This document shows positions 54,869-62,420 of a DNA stretch of 64,000 nt, piece after piece (position 1 is the first letter of the stretch; every line of letters begins with the position of its first letter). The translations under genes and the position numbers were made by a program. Source of the stretch: Microbacterium sp. SORGH_AS_0888. Its GTDB lineage: Bacteria; Actinomycetota; Actinomycetes; Actinomycetales; Microbacteriaceae. The stretch covers positions 2,666,001 through 2,730,000 of the forward strand of contig NZ_JAUTAZ010000001.1 of the NCBI RefSeq assembly GCF_030818905.1, written 5' to 3'. Under the pieces are notes generated by a model. The model saw nothing but the letters and a program-made list of their open reading frames with translations, ran no database searches and was not told the DNA's origin.

Positions 54869-54892
54869 GGGTCGGCGGTGCTCCGCTCGGGA

Positions 54893-55160
54893 GGGGATGT
54901 CGGGTCCCGCTCGGGTGGTGTGTTGTCCGCAACTGCGGGGATTGTGGGTGACACGCGGTCTCGGGAGTGGTGTTCGCGGCGTGTCGTGCACGTTCCCCGC
55001 CGGACGGTGGGGGACTGGGGGACGGGGATGGGATGTCGGGTCCCGCTCGGGCGGGGATGTCGGGTCCCGCTCGGGTGGTGTGTTGTCCGCAACGGCGGGG
55101 ATTGTGGGTGACACGCGGTCTTGGGAGTGGTGTTCGCGGCGTGTCGTGCACGATCCCCGC
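54893..55160. repeat. Two 108-bp direct repeats, 160 bp apart, in a non-coding region
   Basis: Bases 54893-55000 and 55053-55160 match with only about three mismatches. A shorter third copy of the first ~25 bases (GGGATGTCGGGTCCCGCTCG) lies at about 55030-55050. Each long copy contains the inverted arms GACACGC and GCGTGTC (54950-54956 and 54979-54985 in copy 1), so each could fold. No convincing protein is encoded in any frame. Origin unknown. Confidence 0.85.
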
Positions 55161-55314
55161 AGGACGGCCCCAGCCGAGGGCACGGCCCAGCCGAGGGTGC
55201 GGCCCCAGCCGAGGGCACGCCCCAGCCGAGCGCGGGAGCCGGACCGAGGGCGCGGCCGCAGCCGAGGGCCGGGCCCCGGCCGAGCGCGAGACCGAGCGAC
55301 GCGCGCGGCCCCGG
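55161..55314. repeat. Degenerate ~18-bp repeats (CAGCCGAGGGC-like) before the oxidoreductase stop
   Basis: The stretch consists of imperfect copies of a CCCAGCCGAGGGC core with varied spacers. It ends at the stop of the minus-strand FAD oxidoreductase. No gene is supported here; with the repeats upstream it makes a 560-base gene-free region. Confidence 0.6.
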
Positions 55315-56703
55315 TCAGGAGTCGAAGCCCATCCCGAGCGCGTCGAGGGTCCGCAGCAGCGCGTTGCGGCGGCCTTCGGCGTGATCGGCACGGTCCATCG
55401 ACCACCGCACGAGGTTGACGCCGACGGATGCGGCCGGCTCGGGCGGGAACGGCACCGGCCGCTCGTGCACCATCCGCAGTGCCGTGCGCTCGGTACGCTC
55501 ACCCGACAGGAGATCGAGCATCGTGTCCGCCCCGAACCGGGACGCGCCCACCCCGAGCCCCGTGAACCCGGCGGCGTACGCGACGCGACCGCCGCGGGCC
55601 GTGCCGAAGAAGGCGCAGAACCGCGAGCACGAGTCGATCGCGCCCGCCCATCGGTGCGTGAACCGGATCCCCTCGAGCTGCGGGAACGTCGTCAGGAAGT
55701 GCGCGGCCAACGTGCGGAACGATGCCGGACGGTCCTCGTACCGTGCCCGCACCCGACCGCCCGGGTGGTAGACCGCGTCGTAGCCCCCGAACAGGATCCG
55801 CCCGTCCGCGGTCGGCCGGTAGTAGTGGAACTGGTTGGCGAGGTCGGCGACGCCCTGCCGTCCCTCCCAACCGATCTCGGCGTGCTGAGCCGCCGTCAGC
55901 GGCTCGGTCATGAGCACGTAGTCGTAGACCGGGACCGTCATGAGGCGGTTGCGCCGCAGCAGCGACGGGAAGACGTTCGTCGCCAGCGCGACCTGTGCCG
56001 CCCGCACCGCACCGTGCTCCGTGTGCACGCCGCCCTCGTCCAGACGTGCGACCCGGCTGTGCTCGAAGATCTCGACGCCGAGCTCTTCGGCGACGCGGGC
56101 GAGCTCGGCCGCGAGCTTCGCCGGGTGGACGAGCGCCGTGTCCTCCCGCTCCCAGGCGCCGGCGAGGTAGGTCGGCGAGTTCACGAGCGCGCGGGTGGCG
56201 TCCGCATCCAGGAAGCCCTCCTCGTCGGAGAGCCAGGCGATCTGGTGGGGCTCGACGGCGACCGAGAGCGTTCCCGTTCGCTCGAACTCCGCGTCCATCC
56301 CGTAGCGGGCGATCGTGTCGCCGATCGCGTCGAGGTTCGCACGGCCGAGCCGCTCCAGCTCGTCGAGCTCCTCGGGCCAGCGGCGGATGCCGTTCTCGTG
56401 CCCGTGCGTGAGGCTCGCCTCGCAGAACCCGCCGTTGCGGCCCGACGCCGCCCAGCCGACCGTGCGGGCCTCGAGCACGACGACGCGGCGCCCGGGATCA
56501 CGCTCCTTCGCGCGGAGCGCGGTCCACAGCCCGGTGTAGCCGCCGCCGACCACGACGAGGTCGGCATCCACCTCACCGCGCAGCCGCGGTCGTTCGGGCC
56601 GGGCGAGGCCGTCGAGCCAGAACACGGCGTGCCGCGAGCCGGCGAGAGCGTGATCGACGGCGGATGCGGCGGGAGCATGACGCTCGAAGACCGTGGTGCC
56701 CAC
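55315..56703 (-). CDS. FAD-dependent amine oxidoreductase (DAO family, PuuB-like)
   Basis: This 462-residue flavoprotein has the dinucleotide-binding motif ADLVVVGGGYTGLWTAL near residue 45, then VVVLEARTVGWAASGRNGGFC, the segment typical of gamma-glutamylputrescine oxidase and related glycine/D-amino acid oxidases, and a late FAD-contact motif VAYAAGFTGLGVGASRFGAD. It would oxidise an amine or amino acid to an imine, reducing oxygen. The GTG at 56703 follows AGGAAG by about 11 bases; a longer frame begins at 56808 but runs through a hairpin region and looks non-coding. It may extend the amine/amino acid catabolism suggested by the neighbouring aminotransferase and dehydrogenase. Confidence 0.87.
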   Translation of the reverse strand: MGTTVFERHAPAASAVDHALAGSRHAVFWLDGLARPERPRLRGEVDADLVVVGGGYTGLWTALRAKERDPGRRVVVLEARTVGWAASGRNGGFCEASLTHGHENGIRRWPEELDELERLGRANLDAIGDTIARYGMDAEFERTGTLSVAVEPHQIAWLSDEEGFLDADATRALVNSPTYLAGAWEREDTALVHPAKLAAELARVAEELGVEIFEHSRVARLDEGGVHTEHGAVRAAQVALATNVFPSLLRRNRLMTVPVYDYVLMTEPLTAAQHAEIGWEGRQGVADLANQFHYYRPTADGRILFGGYDAVYHPGGRVRARYEDRPASFRTLAAHFLTTFPQLEGIRFTHRWAGAIDSCSRFCAFFGTARGGRVAYAAGFTGLGVGASRFGADTMLDLLSGERTERTALRMVHERPVPFPPEPAASVGVNLVRWSMDRADHAEGRRNALLRTLDALGMGFDS

Positions 56704-56771
56704 GGCTCTCACTTCCTGACGGGTGCGGGTCGGTGGCGGCGAGTCTATGCCCGCCGCGGCGGCTGCCGCAT

Positions 56772-56835
56772 CAGGACATCTCGCCGGATCAGGCGCCGAG
56801 CGCCCCACATCCTCCTGCTGCGGCGAGATGTCCTG
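56772..56835. repeat. 64-bp element with perfect 15-bp inverted ends
   Basis: CAGGACATCTCGCCG (56772-56786) and CGGCGAGATGTCCTG (56821-56835) are exact reverse complements around a 34-base centre that itself contains GGCGC-CGA-GCGCC. It lies between the stop of the monooxygenase gene (56851) and the start of the FAD oxidoreductase gene, both on the minus strand. It could be a terminator of the sulfur operon or a small mobile-type repeat. Confidence 0.8.
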
Positions 56836-56850
56836 TTCCGGGCGTGTGCC

Positions 56851-58248
56851 TCAGGCGTTCGCGAACCGCAGCGGCGCCACCGGGACGTCGAGGTTCGCGC
56901 CGCCGCGGTACCGCCGTGCGGGGTGCGTCTCCGGCAGCGTCGGACCGGCGCCGAACAGGCGCTCGCGCAGCGTCGTCCCCTCGGACGGGCGGATGCGGCC
57001 GCGTCGCCGCAGCTCCGGCATGACCAGCTCGCCGAAGTCGCGCACGGTGTCGAACGAGTGGTACTGCCGCAGGTTGATGCCGTCGACGCCGTCCTCGTCG
57101 AGCCACCGCTCGATCTCGTCCGCGACGACGTCCGGCGTCCCCACGACGAAGTAGCGGTCCTCGCGCGCCGAGCGGAACGCGCGCAGCGTCTCGGCGACCG
57201 TCCGCTCCGGCGGCAGGCCGATCCGCTCCGGGTCGAGGCCGGCGGCGACCGCCGCCTGCCGCACGGTCCACTCGCCCGGGAAGGCGGGCAGGTCGAGCGG
57301 CACCGACGCGTGGGCGAGGATGCCGTCGAGCGAGGTGCGGCTGCGGTACAGCTCCCACTTCTCCGCCGCCTCGCGCTCGGTGCGGCCGACGACGACGCCC
57401 GCCTGCACGAGGAACCGGATGTCGCCGGCATCCCTGCCGTTCGCCGTCGCCGCCGCGCGCATCGCGTCCGCGTTGCGGCGGAAGTCCTCGGCCGTGCGGC
57501 CGCCCGTGAACACCACCTCGGCGTGACGTCCGGCGAAGGCCGTGCCCGCGGGGGAGCCGGTGGCCTGGAACAGCACGGGCGTGCGTTGCGGCGTGGGGGC
57601 GCACAGGTGCGGCCCCTTGACCGCGAAGCGCTCGCCCACGTGGTCGATGTAGCGCACCTTCGCGGGGTCGGCGTAGACGCCGCCGTCGCGATCGACGACC
57701 ACGGCGTCGTCGTCCCACGAGCCCTCCCACAGCTTGTAGACGACGTCCAGGAACTCGTCGGCGATCTCGTATCGGGTGTCGTGCGGGATCTCCTCGGTGA
57801 GCCCGAAGTTGCGCGCCGCGTTGGGCAGGTACGAGGTCACGATGTTCCAGCCCACCCGGCCGCCCGTGAGCTGGTCGAGCGTCGACATGCGCCGGGCGAA
57901 CGCGAAGGGCGGCTCGTAGCTGGTCGAGAACGTCACCCCGATCCCGATCGTCGGGGCCGCCTGGGCCAGCAGCGGCACCACCAGCAGCGGATCGTTCGAC
58001 GGGATCTGCAGTCCCTCGCGCACCGCCGTCTCGGGTCCGTCGCGGAACGTGTCGTAGGCGCCGATCACGTCGGCGAGGAAGACGCCGTCGAAGCCGGCGT
58101 CGTCGACGATCGCGCCGAGCTCGCTCCAGTACGACGGCTCGCCGTAGCGGTGGCGGTTGTTGCCCGGCAGCGTCCACAGCCCGTGCGTGATGTGGCTCAC
58201 CGTGTTCATCTCGAACAGGTTGAGGATCAGCCGCTTCTTCTCGGTCAT
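56851..58248 (-). CDS. NtaA/SnaA/DszA-family flavin-dependent monooxygenase
   Basis: This 465-residue enzyme belongs to the bacterial luciferase-like family that uses reduced FMN from a separate reductase. The NtaA/SnaA/DszA subgroup signatures are clear: LILNLFEMNTVSHITHGLW, GFDGVFLADVIGAYDTFRDG, GVTFSTSYEPPFAFARRMST, LDQLTGGRVGWNIVTSYLPN AARNFGL and APTPQRTPVLFQATGSPAGT. Members oxidise sulfones, aminopolycarboxylates or similar compounds. As the last gene of an operon with a MetQNI-type importer and two flavoproteins, the likely role is cleaving a carbon-sulfur bond for sulfur supply. It starts 19 bases after the preceding gene. Confidence 0.92.
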   Translation of the reverse strand: MTEKKRLILNLFEMNTVSHITHGLWTLPGNNRHRYGEPSYWSELGAIVDDAGFDGVFLADVIGAYDTFRDGPETAVREGLQIPSNDPLLVVPLLAQAAPTIGIGVTFSTSYEPPFAFARRMSTLDQLTGGRVGWNIVTSYLPNAARNFGLTEEIPHDTRYEIADEFLDVVYKLWEGSWDDDAVVVDRDGGVYADPAKVRYIDHVGERFAVKGPHLCAPTPQRTPVLFQATGSPAGTAFAGRHAEVVFTGGRTAEDFRRNADAMRAAATANGRDAGDIRFLVQAGVVVGRTEREAAEKWELYRSRTSLDGILAHASVPLDLPAFPGEWTVRQAAVAAGLDPERIGLPPERTVAETLRAFRSAREDRYFVVGTPDVVADEIERWLDEDGVDGINLRQYHSFDTVRDFGELVMPELRRRGRIRPSEGTTLRERLFGAGPTLPETHPARRYRGGANLDVPVAPLRFANA

Positions 58249-58267
58249 CGTGCTCCTTGGTCCGCAC

Positions 58268-59449
58268 TCATGCTTCCCCGACGCTCCACCAGGTCGCGAC
58301 CGGCGCGCCGGTCAGCAGGTGGGCGCCGAGGTCTCTGGCCTTGTAGCGGGCGGGGTTGTGGGAGGCCAGCGTGCGCGCATTGCGCCAATGGCGGTCGAGG
58401 GCACGGTCCGCATCCAACGCGCTCGCCCCTCCCACCTCGAACAGGGATGTCGCCGCCTGCAGCGCGGCGGGCAGCACCACGAGCTGCGCCGAGGTGACGG
58501 CACGGCCCGCCGCCGCGATCGCGGTGCGGGCCCGCTCGTCGTCGCCCGCGCGGATGGCCGCGCTCGAGGCGTCGAGCGCCCGGCTCGCGGCGGCGAGCGC
58601 GGCGTCCGCGGAGAACGACAGCGCCGCGACGTCGCCGACGACCTCCTGCACGATCGGGTCCTCGCCCGGGGTCGGGCCCGAGGCGTGGCTGAACGTCCGC
58701 GTGCGCGCGCCGACGTAGGCGACCGCGTCGTCGAGCACGCCGCGTGCGATCCCCGCGGCCGCGGCCAGGAGCACGAGCTGCACGAACGAGCCGCCGTGGC
58801 TGAGCCTGCCGGCATCGCGGGGGAGCAGGTCGTCCTCCTCGACGCGGACACCGGTGAACACCGTCGTGCCGCTGCCGGTCATGCGCTGCCCGAAGCCCGA
58901 CCAGTCGTCGAACCGTTCGACGCCCGGGGCGTCCGTGCGCACCAGCACGCCGATCTGCTCGCCCTCGTACTCGGCGAGCACCGAGACGAGATCGGCGAAC
59001 AGCGTGCCGGTGCTGTAGAACTTGCGGCCGTCCAGCCGCAGGCCCGCCGCATCGCGGGTGACGGCGGTCGTGAGCGCGCCGACGGATGCCGGACCCCGCT
59101 CGAACGTCGCGTTGCCGTGGATCGCGCCTCCCGCCAGCAGCGCCAGCAGCCGGTCGCGACGGGCGCCGGGAGGCGCGTGCAGCACGCGGTCGGCGAACGA
59201 GAAGTGGGAGCGCAGCAGCTGTGCGAGGTTCGGATCGCGCCGGGCGAGCTCGGCGAGCAGCTCGAACAGCTCCGACGGGGCGGCGTCCTCGCCGCCGAAC
59301 TCGCGCGGCAGGGTCACGCGCGTGAACCCGGATGCGCGCAGCAGCTCGACCTCGGCATACGGAAGTCGCCGTTCGCGCTCCCGCGCCACGGCGTCGCGCC
59401 CGACCTCGTCGAAGACGGAGCGGAAGCGGGTCGCGAGCGCCGCCGTCAC
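58268..59449 (-). CDS. Acyl-CoA dehydrogenase-fold flavoprotein (SfnB/DszC-like) 2
   Basis: This 393-residue protein has the acyl-CoA dehydrogenase three-domain fold: helical start (LLRASGFTRVTLPREFGGED), beta domain (LRLDGRKFYSTGTLFADLVS, MTGSGTTVFTGVRV) and C-terminal helices ending RNARTLASHNPARYKARDLG. The final His-Asn-Pro segment and the serine/threonine-rich FMN site resemble SfnB and DszC, which use reduced FMN to oxygenate organosulfur compounds, rather than true beta-oxidation enzymes. The GTG start overlaps its neighbour's stop as GTGA. It is similar to the next flavoprotein upstream, so the pair arose by duplication. Confidence 0.88.
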   Translation of the reverse strand: MTAALATRFRSVFDEVGRDAVARERERRLPYAEVELLRASGFTRVTLPREFGGEDAAPSELFELLAELARRDPNLAQLLRSHFSFADRVLHAPPGARRDRLLALLAGGAIHGNATFERGPASVGALTTAVTRDAAGLRLDGRKFYSTGTLFADLVSVLAEYEGEQIGVLVRTDAPGVERFDDWSGFGQRMTGSGTTVFTGVRVEEDDLLPRDAGRLSHGGSFVQLVLLAAAAGIARGVLDDAVAYVGARTRTFSHASGPTPGEDPIVQEVVGDVAALSFSADAALAAASRALDASSAAIRAGDDERARTAIAAAGRAVTSAQLVVLPAALQAATSLFEVGGASALDADRALDRHWRNARTLASHNPARYKARDLGAHLLTGAPVATWWSVGEA

Positions 59450-60633
59450 GAGCGGGCCTCGGCCGGGGCGCCCGGAGCCGCCCACTGCGGGTGCTCCCCG
59501 GTGAGCTCGTACGCGCCGACCGCGCGCAGCCGCTGGGCGACGGGGTTGTGCGACGCGATCGTGCGCACGTTGCGCCAGTGCCGGTCCAGCCCGGCCGCGC
59601 GTGTCACGGCGCTCGCCCCGCCCACCTCGAACAGGCGGCTCGTCGCGGCCAGCACGAGCTCGCCGACGACGTGCTGGGCGCGGTACACCTCGAGCTCGAC
59701 CTCCGCGAGCGGTGTCGCGTCGCCGAAGGCCGCCGCATCCGTTGCCGCCTCGAGGTCCGCGGCGAGGCCGATCACGACGCGCCTCGCGACGGATGCGGCC
59801 GCCGACACCTCGCCGACCACGTGCTGCACGAGCGGGTCCTCCCGCGGCGGCGTCTCGCCCGCGAAGCCGAACGTGCGCCGGCGGGGCACGACGAACGCCG
59901 CCGTGTCGCGCACCGCGCGCCGGCCGATGCCGGCGACCACAGCGAGCAGGCTCAGCTGGTAGATCGCGCCGATCGCACGCCGCCGGGCGGCGTCGGCGCC
60001 GCGGTCGCGGCGCTCGATCTCGCGGGGGTCGACGACGACCTGCTCGAACACCGTGGTGCCCGAGCCCGTCAGCGGCTGGCCGATCCCGTCCCAGTCGTCG
60101 ACGATGCGCACCCCGGGTGCGTGCGCCGGCACGGCGAGCGAGACGCGCTCGTCGCCGTCGAGGGCCGCCACGTGGATCCAGTCGGCGTAGAGCGAGCCGG
60201 TCGTGTAGTGCTTCGTCCCGTCGAGCACGAGGGCACCGCCCTCGTGGCGGAGCGACGTGCGCAGCTCGGCCGTCTCCTGACGCTCCGAGAAGGCGTTGCC
60301 GACCACCTGGCCCGCCGCGATCCGCGGCGCCCATCGCGACGCCTCCGCCGTGCCCCAGCCGTCCAGCCGCAGCCCCTCGACGAACGCGATGTGCCCGCGC
60401 CAGACGTGCGCGAGGTTCGAGTCGGTCTCGGCGAGCTCCACGAGCCGGGTGAACAGCTCCGCCAGCGAGCGGTCCTCGCCGCCCCGATCGCGCGGCAGCC
60501 GGATGGCACCGAACCGCAGCAGGCGCAGCTCGTCCATCGCGTCGAACAGCAGGGTGTGGTCGCGTTCGCGGTCGGCGGCGCCGTCGTACCAGCGCTCGAG
60601 GAACCCGCGCCAGCGTGCGCGTGCGGCATCCAT
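59446..60633 (-). CDS. Acyl-CoA dehydrogenase-fold flavoprotein (SfnB/DszC-like) 1
   Basis: This 395-residue flavoprotein mirrors the next gene product: LLRFGAIRLPRDRGGEDRSL, LVLDGTKHYTTGSLYADWIH, GIGQPLTGSGTTVFEQVVVD and the end RNVRTIASHNPVAQRLRAVG. Such enzymes in sulfur-starvation operons are FMN-dependent monooxygenases or desulfurising oxidoreductases. The ATG at 60633 shares one base with the permease stop (TGATG), so import and oxidation are translationally coupled. The two copies may act on successive oxidation states or form a heteromer. Confidence 0.88.
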   Translation of the reverse strand: MDAARARWRGFLERWYDGAADRERDHTLLFDAMDELRLLRFGAIRLPRDRGGEDRSLAELFTRLVELAETDSNLAHVWRGHIAFVEGLRLDGWGTAEASRWAPRIAAGQVVGNAFSERQETAELRTSLRHEGGALVLDGTKHYTTGSLYADWIHVAALDGDERVSLAVPAHAPGVRIVDDWDGIGQPLTGSGTTVFEQVVVDPREIERRDRGADAARRRAIGAIYQLSLLAVVAGIGRRAVRDTAAFVVPRRRTFGFAGETPPREDPLVQHVVGEVSAAASVARRVVIGLAADLEAATDAAAFGDATPLAEVELEVYRAQHVVGELVLAATSRLFEVGGASAVTRAAGLDRHWRNVRTIASHNPVAQRLRAVGAYELTGEHPQWAAPGAPAEARS

Positions 60634-61297
60634 CAGTGCATCACCTTCTTCGCGACCCAGTTGCCCAGCCACTGCGCGAGCTGCACGAGCACGATGAGGA
60701 CGACGACGATCACCAGGATCACGAACCAGTCGAAGCGCTGGTAGCCGTACTTGATCGCGAGGTCGCCGAGACCGCCGCCGCCGATCGCGCCCGCGACCGC
60801 CGTCGTGTCCACGAGCGCGACCACGATGTAGGTGAGGCCGAGCGCGAGCGGGCCGAGCGACTCGGGCACGACGATCGTGAAGAGGATGCGCGCGGGTCCG
60901 GCGCCCATCGCCTTCCCGGCCTCGACCGCGCCGGGGTCGACGGCGACCAGGTTCGACTCGACGACGCGGGCGATGGCCGCGGCCGCCACGATCGACAGCG
61001 GGACGGTCGCCGGGAGGGGGCCGATGGCGCGGTGCCGGCGATCAGCCGGGTGAAGGGGATGATCGACACGGCCAGGATGATGAACGGGATCGGCCGCACG
61101 ACGTTGATCACGAGGTTGAGGACGAAGAAGACGACCCGGTTGCCGAGCAGGTTGCCCGGCCGCGTCGCGTACAGCAGCACGCCGAGCAGGACCCCCACGA
61201 TGCTGGCGATGACGAACGAGACGGTCACCATCAGCAGGGTCTCGAACAGCGCCCGCGAGATGCGCGGGAGCAGGGCGTCGAAGTAGTCGGCATCCAT
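60633..61297 (-). pseudogene. metI: MetI-type ABC transporter permease, frameshifted near 61026-61030
   Basis: The ATG at 61297 overlaps the ATPase stop (TGATG). The first ~90 residues are a normal MetI start: SRALFETLLMVTVSFVIASI, VVRPIPFIILAVSIIPFTRL and IAGTA. There the frame breaks; IGPLPATVPLSIVAAAAIAR and the rest, including KAMGAGPARILFTIVVPESL, continue in another frame to the stop at 60633. The break reads ACC-GCGCC-ATC where ACC-GCC-ATC would give the family's G-T-x-I-G, so two bases are extra (or one is missing). Full length would be about 221 residues. The protein is the membrane channel of a methionine- or organosulfur-type importer. Assembly error or true loss cannot be told apart here. 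Confidence 0.85.
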
Positions 61298-62331
61298 CAG
61301 CGGGCTCCCTCGAGGTCGGTGAGCTCCGCGCTCTCGCGCAGCTCGGCGATCGCGCGATCGACGTTCTCCTCCGTGCCCAGCAGCTCGACGGTGAGGCTGC
61401 CGAACAGGCGCGACTGCAGCTCGTCGACCCCGCCGTAGACGATGTTGAGGTCGATGTCGTGCCGACGCGCGACCCGGGACAGGAACGGGTCGTTCGAGGC
61501 GCGGTTCTCGACGTGCAGCTGCACGAGACGGCCCGTGTGCACGGCCCGGATGCGCTCGATCGTGTCGGCTCCCGGCAGGTGGTGCAGGACCGAGCCGACG
61601 AAGCGGCGGGTCGTCGGATGCTGCGGGTGCGCGAACACGTCGTACACGGTGCCCCGCTCGACCACGGCGCCGCTCTGCATGACCGCGACCTTGTCGGCGA
61701 TCGCGCGGACGACATCCATCTCGTGGGTCACGACGAGGATCGTGACGCCGCGTTCGCGGTTGACCCGCCGCAGCAGGTCGAGGACCTCGCGGGTGGTCTG
61801 CGGATCGAGGGCGCTCGTGGCCTCGTCGCTGATCAGCACGTCGGGACGGTTGGCCAGCGCCCGCGCGATGCCGACCCGCTGCTTCTGGCCGCCGGAGAGC
61901 TGCGAGGGGTAGGCCAGCGCCTTGTCGGTGAGGCCCACGAAGTCGAGCAGCTCCTCGACGCGGTCCAGGATCTCCGCCGCCGGGACGCCCGCGAGCCGCA
62001 GCGGATACGCGATGTTCTTGTACACGGTGCGCGAGCGCAGCAGGTTGAACTGCTGGAACACCATGCCGATGCGCTGTCGCGCCCGGCCGAGCGCGGGCCC
62101 CGAGAGCTCGGACACGACCTGGTCGCCCACGACCACCCGTCCGCTCGTCGGTCGCTCGAGGGCGTTCACGGTCCGCAGCAGCGTGGACTTGCCCGCGCCG
62201 GAGTATCCGACGATGGCGTGGATGTCGCCGGCATCGACCGTGAGGGAGACGTCGCGCAGCGCGTCCAGCGTCTTTCCCGTGGATGTCGTGAAGGTCTTCG
62301 AGACGTGCTCGAAGCGGACGGCGGTGCTCAT
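61297..62331 (-). CDS. metN: MetN-type ABC transporter ATP-binding protein with NIL domain
   Basis: This 344-residue ATPase powers the MetQNI-type importer. It shows Walker A GYSGAGKST near residue 40, the Q-loop MVFQQFNLLRSRTVYKNIAY typical of MetN, the signature LSGGQKQRVGIARAL, Walker B VLISDEATSALDPQTT and the switch His in VVTHEMDVV. The C-terminal ~90 residues (from HTGRLVQLHVENRASNDPFL) form the NIL domain, which senses the transported amino acid and inhibits uptake. The ATG at 62331 follows GGGAGGACC. Context with flavin monooxygenases suggests transport of an organosulfur compound rather than, or besides, methionine. Confidence 0.93.
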   Translation of the reverse strand: MSTAVRFEHVSKTFTTSTGKTLDALRDVSLTVDAGDIHAIVGYSGAGKSTLLRTVNALERPTSGRVVVGDQVVSELSGPALGRARQRIGMVFQQFNLLRSRTVYKNIAYPLRLAGVPAAEILDRVEELLDFVGLTDKALAYPSQLSGGQKQRVGIARALANRPDVLISDEATSALDPQTTREVLDLLRRVNRERGVTILVVTHEMDVVRAIADKVAVMQSGAVVERGTVYDVFAHPQHPTTRRFVGSVLHHLPGADTIERIRAVHTGRLVQLHVENRASNDPFLSRVARRHDIDLNIVYGGVDELQSRLFGSLTVELLGTEENVDRAIAELRESAELTDLEGAR

Positions 62332-62354
62332 GGTCCTCCCAGGGACGGACAGGG

Positions 62355-62397
62355 GCCGTGGGGCCGGGGCGAATCGTGTCCGCCCCGGCCCCACGGC
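62355..62397 (-). promoter_or_regulatory. Perfect 17-bp intercistronic hairpin between metQ and metN
   Basis: GCCGTGGGGCCGGGGCG (62355-62371) pairs without mismatch with 62381-62397 around a 9-base loop. It lies 24 bases after the binding-protein stop and 24 bases before the ATPase start on the transcribed minus strand. No U-run follows, so it probably protects the metQ mRNA or gives partial termination, making the binding protein more abundant than the other subunits. Confidence 0.85.
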
Positions 62398-62420
62398 ATC
62401 CGGGTGATGGTCGTTCGCGG

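Noticed and set aside
54814..54951. Short plus-strand frame of about 45 codons after the PucR gene
   Set aside because: It is built from the 7-bp tandem repeat and Gly/Arg/Cys-rich repeat DNA, with no ribosome site.
54893..55160. Direct repeats as a possible CRISPR array
   Set aside because: Only two long copies, 108 bp each, with no uniform spacers and no cas genes.
56704..56808. N-terminal extension of the FAD oxidoreductase to an ATG at 56808
   Set aside because: The extra 35 residues run through the inverted-repeat element and are Pro/Ala-rich without family similarity; the GTG at 56703 has a ribosome site.
56772..56835. Insertion sequence ends
   Set aside because: The inverted repeats are only 34 bases apart and no transposase is present; kept only as an inverted-repeat element.
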